A DNA stretch of 64,000 nucleotides. Origin: Allobosea sp. Leaf344. GTDB taxonomy: Bacteria > Pseudomonadota > Alphaproteobacteria > Rhizobiales > Beijerinckiaceae. The DNA lies in assembly GCF_001426225.1 (NCBI RefSeq), contig NZ_LMRT01000001.1:400648-464647 (forward strand). The letters are read 5' to 3'. The notes beneath the pieces are model-generated. The model was not told the origin of the DNA, did not search any database, and was given only the letters and a program-made list of their open reading frames with translations. Positions 60,634-64,000 of the stretch are shown one piece after another; the first letter of the stretch is position 1; each line of letters begins with the position of its first letter. A program made the position numbers and the translations under genes.

Positions 60634-61539
60634 TTGCTGCATCATGATCTGCAATCGCTCCGGCTCTTCGTCGCGCTGTGCGAGCTGCGCAGCCTGAGCC
60701 GCGCCTCGGACAGGATGAACATCGCGATCTCGGCGGCGAGCCGCAGGCTCGCTCTGCTGGAGCAGGAGGTGGGGGCGCAGCTGATGAAGCGGCTGCCGCA
60801 TGGGGTGGAGCCGACCCATGCCGGTGTGACCACGCTGCGCTATGCGCAATCGGTGCTGCGCCTCGCCGACCAGCTGGTGTCCAATATGGACGAGCACCGC
60901 TCCGGGGTGCGCGGCCGCGTCCGCGTCTTCGCCTCGAGCTCGGCCCTGGTGCAGAGGCTGGCGCAGGATCTCGCGTCCTTCATGCGCGACAACCCGCAGA
61001 TCAAGGTCGATCTGGAGGAGCGGCCGACGGCCGAGACCATGGAGGCGCTGACCCGCGGCCAGGCCGATCTCGGCGTGATCGTGCGCGGCATCGTCACCCA
61101 TGGGCTGACCACCCTGCCCTATTCGCAGGACCGGCTGGCCGTGGCAGTGTTTCCGGAACACAGGCTGTTCGAACGCGCCTCGGTGCGCTTCGGCGAGATT
61201 TTGGACGAGGAATTCGTCGCGCTGGATGCCGGGACCGCGATCCATCGGCTGCTGGTCGAGAAGGCGCGCGAGCAGGCGGCGGTGATGCGGCTGCGCGTCC
61301 AGGTCCGCAGCTTCGAGGTGATGTGCCAGATGGTCGGCCAGGGGCTCGGCATCGGCGTGCTGCCCGAGGCGGCGCTACGGCCGCTGGCCGAGGCGCTCGG
61401 TCTGCGCCTGATCCGCCTCGACGAAAGCTGGGCGCGGCGCCATATCGACATCTGCGTGCCGCAGGCCGGAGAGCAGGATCCGCCCACCGCCCGCCTGCTC
61501 GCCGCGCTGCAGGACAACGCCACGACGATTTCTGATTAG
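60634..61539 (+). CDS. LysR-family transcriptional regulator
   Basis: The protein has 301 residues. The N-terminal helix-turn-helix LQSLRLFVALCELRSLSRASDRMNIAISAASRRLALLEQEVGAQL is followed by a periplasmic-binding-like effector domain (LADLGVIVRG-type strand, VAVFPEHRLF, CQMVGQGLGIGVLPEAA). The start is TTG at 60634 after a GAGGGGAT ribosome site; no in-frame ATG lies near. It is 80 bp upstream of the amidase on the same strand and probably regulates the amidase/CoA-transferase genes. Confidence 0.9.
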   Translation: MLHHDLQSLRLFVALCELRSLSRASDRMNIAISAASRRLALLEQEVGAQLMKRLPHGVEPTHAGVTTLRYAQSVLRLADQLVSNMDEHRSGVRGRVRVFASSSALVQRLAQDLASFMRDNPQIKVDLEERPTAETMEALTRGQADLGVIVRGIVTHGLTTLPYSQDRLAVAVFPEHRLFERASVRFGEILDEEFVALDAGTAIHRLLVEKAREQAAVMRLRVQVRSFEVMCQMVGQGLGIGVLPEAALRPLAEALGLRLIRLDESWARRHIDICVPQAGEQDPPTARLLAALQDNATTISD

Positions 61540-61619
61540 TCGAAATCAGAATTGTCGGATTTCTCATTCCGCAAAGGCGGTTTCTGTCACAGTCTCCTTG
61601 CAGGAGGGCTTCACCAGCC

Positions 61620-62882
61620 ATGCTCGTTGCCGCGCTCGACGCCCAGGCTGCCACGACCCGCTTCGGCGAGGCGGCGAAGCGTCTGCGGCTTCTGGTCGAG
61701 GCGGAGGCGGCGGCGCCCGCGCAGGGCGTGCTGGCGGGGCTGAGCTATCTGGCGAAGGATCTGTTCGCGACACCCGGCCGTGCGCCGACATTGGGGCTGG
61801 CGCAGGCGAACTCGCCGCCGTCGCAGATGAAGGCCGCTTTGCTCGCCGCGCTGGACGGGGCCGGCGCGCAACGTCTCGGCTTCTGCGAGATGACCGCGCT
61901 GGCCTGCGAACCCTCGGGCGGCAACCCTTTGCGGCAGAGGCCGCTCAACCCCTGGGATCCGTCCCGGATCTGCGGAGGGTCCTCCTCCGGTTCCGCTGTC
62001 GCGGTGGCGGCAGGGCTGGTCGATTTCGCCATCGGCTCGGATACTGCCGGCTCGCTGCGCATCCCGGCGCATTGCTGCGGCGTCACCGCCTGGAAGCCGA
62101 GCTTCGGCCTGCTGCCGGTCGAGGGCGCGATGGCGCTCGCTCCCTCGCTGGACGTGCTGGGGTTCCTGGCGCGCGATGCCGAGACGCTGGTGAGGCTGGC
62201 GCGCTGCCTGCTGCCGCAGCCGGCGCCCGCCCCGCTGCGCCGGATCGCCCATGCCGCGGATGTGAGCGCCGCCGCGGCCACTTCCATCGCCGCCGCCTGC
62301 AGCGGATTGGCGGGGCAGCTGAAGGCGAGCGGGCTGCAGCTGGAAGAGGAGCCGCTCGGCGCGCTGCTGCAGGCCTGTGACAGGCTGGTGCTCGACGTAC
62401 TGCAGGGCGAGATGGCGGCCGAGCATGGCTGGCGGATCGGCAGCGGAACGCTCGACCCGACGCTCGAGACGCGGCTGCGCAAGGGCCTGTCGATGCCGCA
62501 GGAGCGGCTCGCCGAGGCGCGAGAGCGCCTGCAGGCGATCGCGCGGGCGCTGACCCTGTTCCGCCATCACGACGCCGTCCTGCTGCCGGTGATGCCGATC
62601 GAGACGCCCGATATCGCCAGCTGCGACCCGGAGTCCCCGGGCTTCGCCCCGCGCTCGCTCTATGCGCTCTCGTCCTTCACCCGCTTCGTCAACGGGCTCG
62701 GGCTGCCTGCCGTCGCCCTGCCCTGCGGTTTCGATGGCCATGGCCTGCCGATCGGCGCACAATTGGTCGGGCCGCGCGGCAGCGATCTCGCTCTGCTCAC
62801 CCTGGCGGCACGGATACAGGGTGAAACCGCCTGGCATGGCCGCGAACCCTCGGCACTCGCTGGACTTCTGGAGGCCGCATGA
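61620..62882 (+). CDS. Amidase signature family hydrolase
   Basis: The 420-residue protein has the Ser-cisSer-Lys triad: Lys in LSYLAKDLFATPG near residue 46, cis-Ser in CGGSSSGSAVAVAAG near 120 and the nucleophile Ser in IGSDTAGSLRIPAHCCG near 143. It hydrolyses an amide bond; the substrate is unknown. GatA-type function is unlikely without gatB/C neighbours and at this length. The stop overlaps the CoA-transferase start (ATGA), so a joint catabolic pathway is likely. Confidence 0.9.
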   Translation: MLVAALDAQAATTRFGEAAKRLRLLVEAEAAAPAQGVLAGLSYLAKDLFATPGRAPTLGLAQANSPPSQMKAALLAALDGAGAQRLGFCEMTALACEPSGGNPLRQRPLNPWDPSRICGGSSSGSAVAVAAGLVDFAIGSDTAGSLRIPAHCCGVTAWKPSFGLLPVEGAMALAPSLDVLGFLARDAETLVRLARCLLPQPAPAPLRRIAHAADVSAAAATSIAAACSGLAGQLKASGLQLEEEPLGALLQACDRLVLDVLQGEMAAEHGWRIGSGTLDPTLETRLRKGLSMPQERLAEARERLQAIARALTLFRHHDAVLLPVMPIETPDIASCDPESPGFAPRSLYALSSFTRFVNGLGLPAVALPCGFDGHGLPIGAQLVGPRGSDLALLTLAARIQGETAWHGREPSALAGLLEAA

Positions 62883-64000
62883 TCCATCCCGGCGCATCAT
62901 CCGCCAAGGCGCTGTCGCATCTGCGCGTGCTCGATCTGACGCGTGTGCGGGCGGGGCCGACCTGCTGCCGCGTGCTGGCCGATTTCGGCGCGGACGTCAT
63001 CAAGATCGAGGCGCCGGACGGGGTCGATCCGAATGAGGGCATGTCGGGCGCGCGCGACGGCTACGACATGCTCAACCTGCACCGCAACAAGCGCTCGATG
63101 ACGCTCAACTTGAAGACGCCGCAGGGTCTGGCGGTGTTCATGCGCATGGTCGAGACGGCCGATATCGTCGTCGAGAACTACCGGCCGGACGTGAAGGAGC
63201 GGCTCGGCATCGCCTATGAGGATTTGCGGGCCGTCAATGCGCGGATCATCCTGGCGTCGGTGTCGGGTTTCGGGCAGGACGGGCCCTATCGCGAGCGCGC
63301 CGGCTTCGACCAGATCGCCCAGGGGATGGGCGGGCTGATGTGGATCACCGGGCTGCCGGGCCAGGGACCGGTCCGGGCCGGGGCCGCCGTGGCCGATTCG
63401 ACGGCCGGGCTCTATGCGGTCACCGGCATCCTCGTGGCGCTGGCCGAGCGCGAGCGCTCCGGCGAGGGGCAATGGGTCCATACCTCGCTGCTCGAGGCGC
63501 AGATCGCGCTCTGCGATTTCCAGGCGGCGCGCTACCTCGTCGACGGCGTCGCCCCCGCCCAGGCCGGCAACGACCATCCCTATGCGACGCCGATGGGCGT
63601 GCTCGCCACGGCCGATGGCTACATCAATATCGGCGTCGGCGGCGAGGGCCAGTGGCAGGCGCTGTGCCGGGTTCTGGACCGGCCCGACCTCGCCAACCAT
63701 CCGGATTACGCGAAAATGCCCGACAGGCTGCGCAACCGGCCGGCCTTGATGGGGCTGCTCACGCAGATCTTCTCCGCCGCGACATCCGATGAATGGCTGG
63801 AGCGGCTGGCCGCCGCCGGGGTGCCGGCGGGGCCGATCTACAAGATGGACGAGGTCTTCGACGATCCGCAGGTGCGCCATCTCGGCATCGCCCAGCCGGT
63901 GCCGCATGGCGCGCGCGGCGAGATCAGGCTGGTGGGCCAGCCGGTCACGCTGTCGCGGACGCCGGCGGTGCTCGAGACCCCACTGCCGGAGAAGGGCGAG
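62879..64000 (+). CDS. CaiB/BaiF-type CoA-transferase, cut by window end
   Basis: The reading frame from the ATG at 62879 stays open to the window edge (374 codons seen). It begins MIHPGASSAKALSHLRVLDL and continues with AGPTCCRVLADFGADVIKIE, the family III CoA-transferase opening. YDMLNLHRNKRSMTLNLKTPQG, DIVVENYRPDVKERLGI and SVSGFGQDGPYRERAGFDQIAQGMGG follow. The catalytic Asp should be in this last region. It moves CoA between acids. It overlaps the amidase stop, and the missing C-terminus is expected to be short. Confidence 0.93.
   Translation, partial: MIHPGASSAKALSHLRVLDLTRVRAGPTCCRVLADFGADVIKIEAPDGVDPNEGMSGARDGYDMLNLHRNKRSMTLNLKTPQGLAVFMRMVETADIVVENYRPDVKERLGIAYEDLRAVNARIILASVSGFGQDGPYRERAGFDQIAQGMGGLMWITGLPGQGPVRAGAAVADSTAGLYAVTGILVALAERERSGEGQWVHTSLLEAQIALCDFQAARYLVDGVAPAQAGNDHPYATPMGVLATADGYINIGVGGEGQWQALCRVLDRPDLANHPDYAKMPDRLRNRPALMGLLTQIFSAATSDEWLERLAAAGVPAGPIYKMDEVFDDPQVRHLGIAQPVPHGARGEIRLVGQPVTLSRTPAVLETPLPEKGE

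Overview
The window is a GC-rich chromosome segment from an alphaproteobacterium, most likely of the order Hyphomicrobiales and possibly Bosea-like; the genus is a guess. The main evidence is the murA / DUF2948 / hisD / UPF0262 / low-molecular-weight phosphatase block, which is a typical alphaproteobacterial gene order, together with an alphaproteobacterial-type SOS box (GAAC-N7-GAAC) and very high third-position GC. Genes are packed tightly with many ATGA/GTGA stop-start overlaps.

Layout, left half. Positions 1-1762 hold the start of pheA, kdsB and a membrane-anchored cytochrome c. Positions 1932-8856 are a yejABEF-type peptide/microcin C ABC importer. It is interrupted by three palindromic repeats between yejA and yejB and by a VapBC-like toxin-antitoxin pair between yejE and yejF. 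deoB follows, and then the leftward murA-to-phosphatase block (10107-14195). Positions 14687-18112 pair an RpfF-like crotonase with a membrane GGDEF-EAL protein, which suggests a diffusible-fatty-acid/cyclic-di-GMP signalling couple. Next come a subtilisin-like autotransporter with a divergent AraC regulator, a TVP38/flavoprotein disulfide reductase pair, an orphan histidine kinase, a LexA-fold S24 regulator, DUF952-pyrD, an orphan LuxR-type response regulator, and a DUF4212 plus sodium:solute symporter operon. Positions 33927-41012 carry all four parts of the ligase-associated DNA repair set (nuclease, ATP-dependent ligase, Lhr-like helicase, PdeM phosphoesterase) around a TPR-methyltransferase.

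Right half. A tRNA-Thr(GGT) at 41160-41234 is the attachment site of an 18.7 kb integrated element. The last 26 bp of the tRNA region (41212-41237) are repeated exactly at 59908-59933. Inside are a tyrosine integrase, an HK97-type head module (portal, fused protease-capsid, connectors, terminase) and a tape-measure gene. No recognisable tail tube, tail tip, lysis, replication or repressor gene is present. The element carries three cargo blocks unlike the phage genes. These are a 431-residue AT-rich gene beside the integrase, a modified-DNA restriction enzyme (SRA-like plus HNH) in antisense inside the head operon, and an AT-rich leftward operon at the right end behind a perfect SOS box. It looks like a capsid-encoding satellite or a reduced prophage used as a cargo carrier.

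After the element, host sequence resumes with a DUF2267 gene, a LysR regulator, an amidase and a CaiB/BaiF CoA-transferase that runs off the end of the window.
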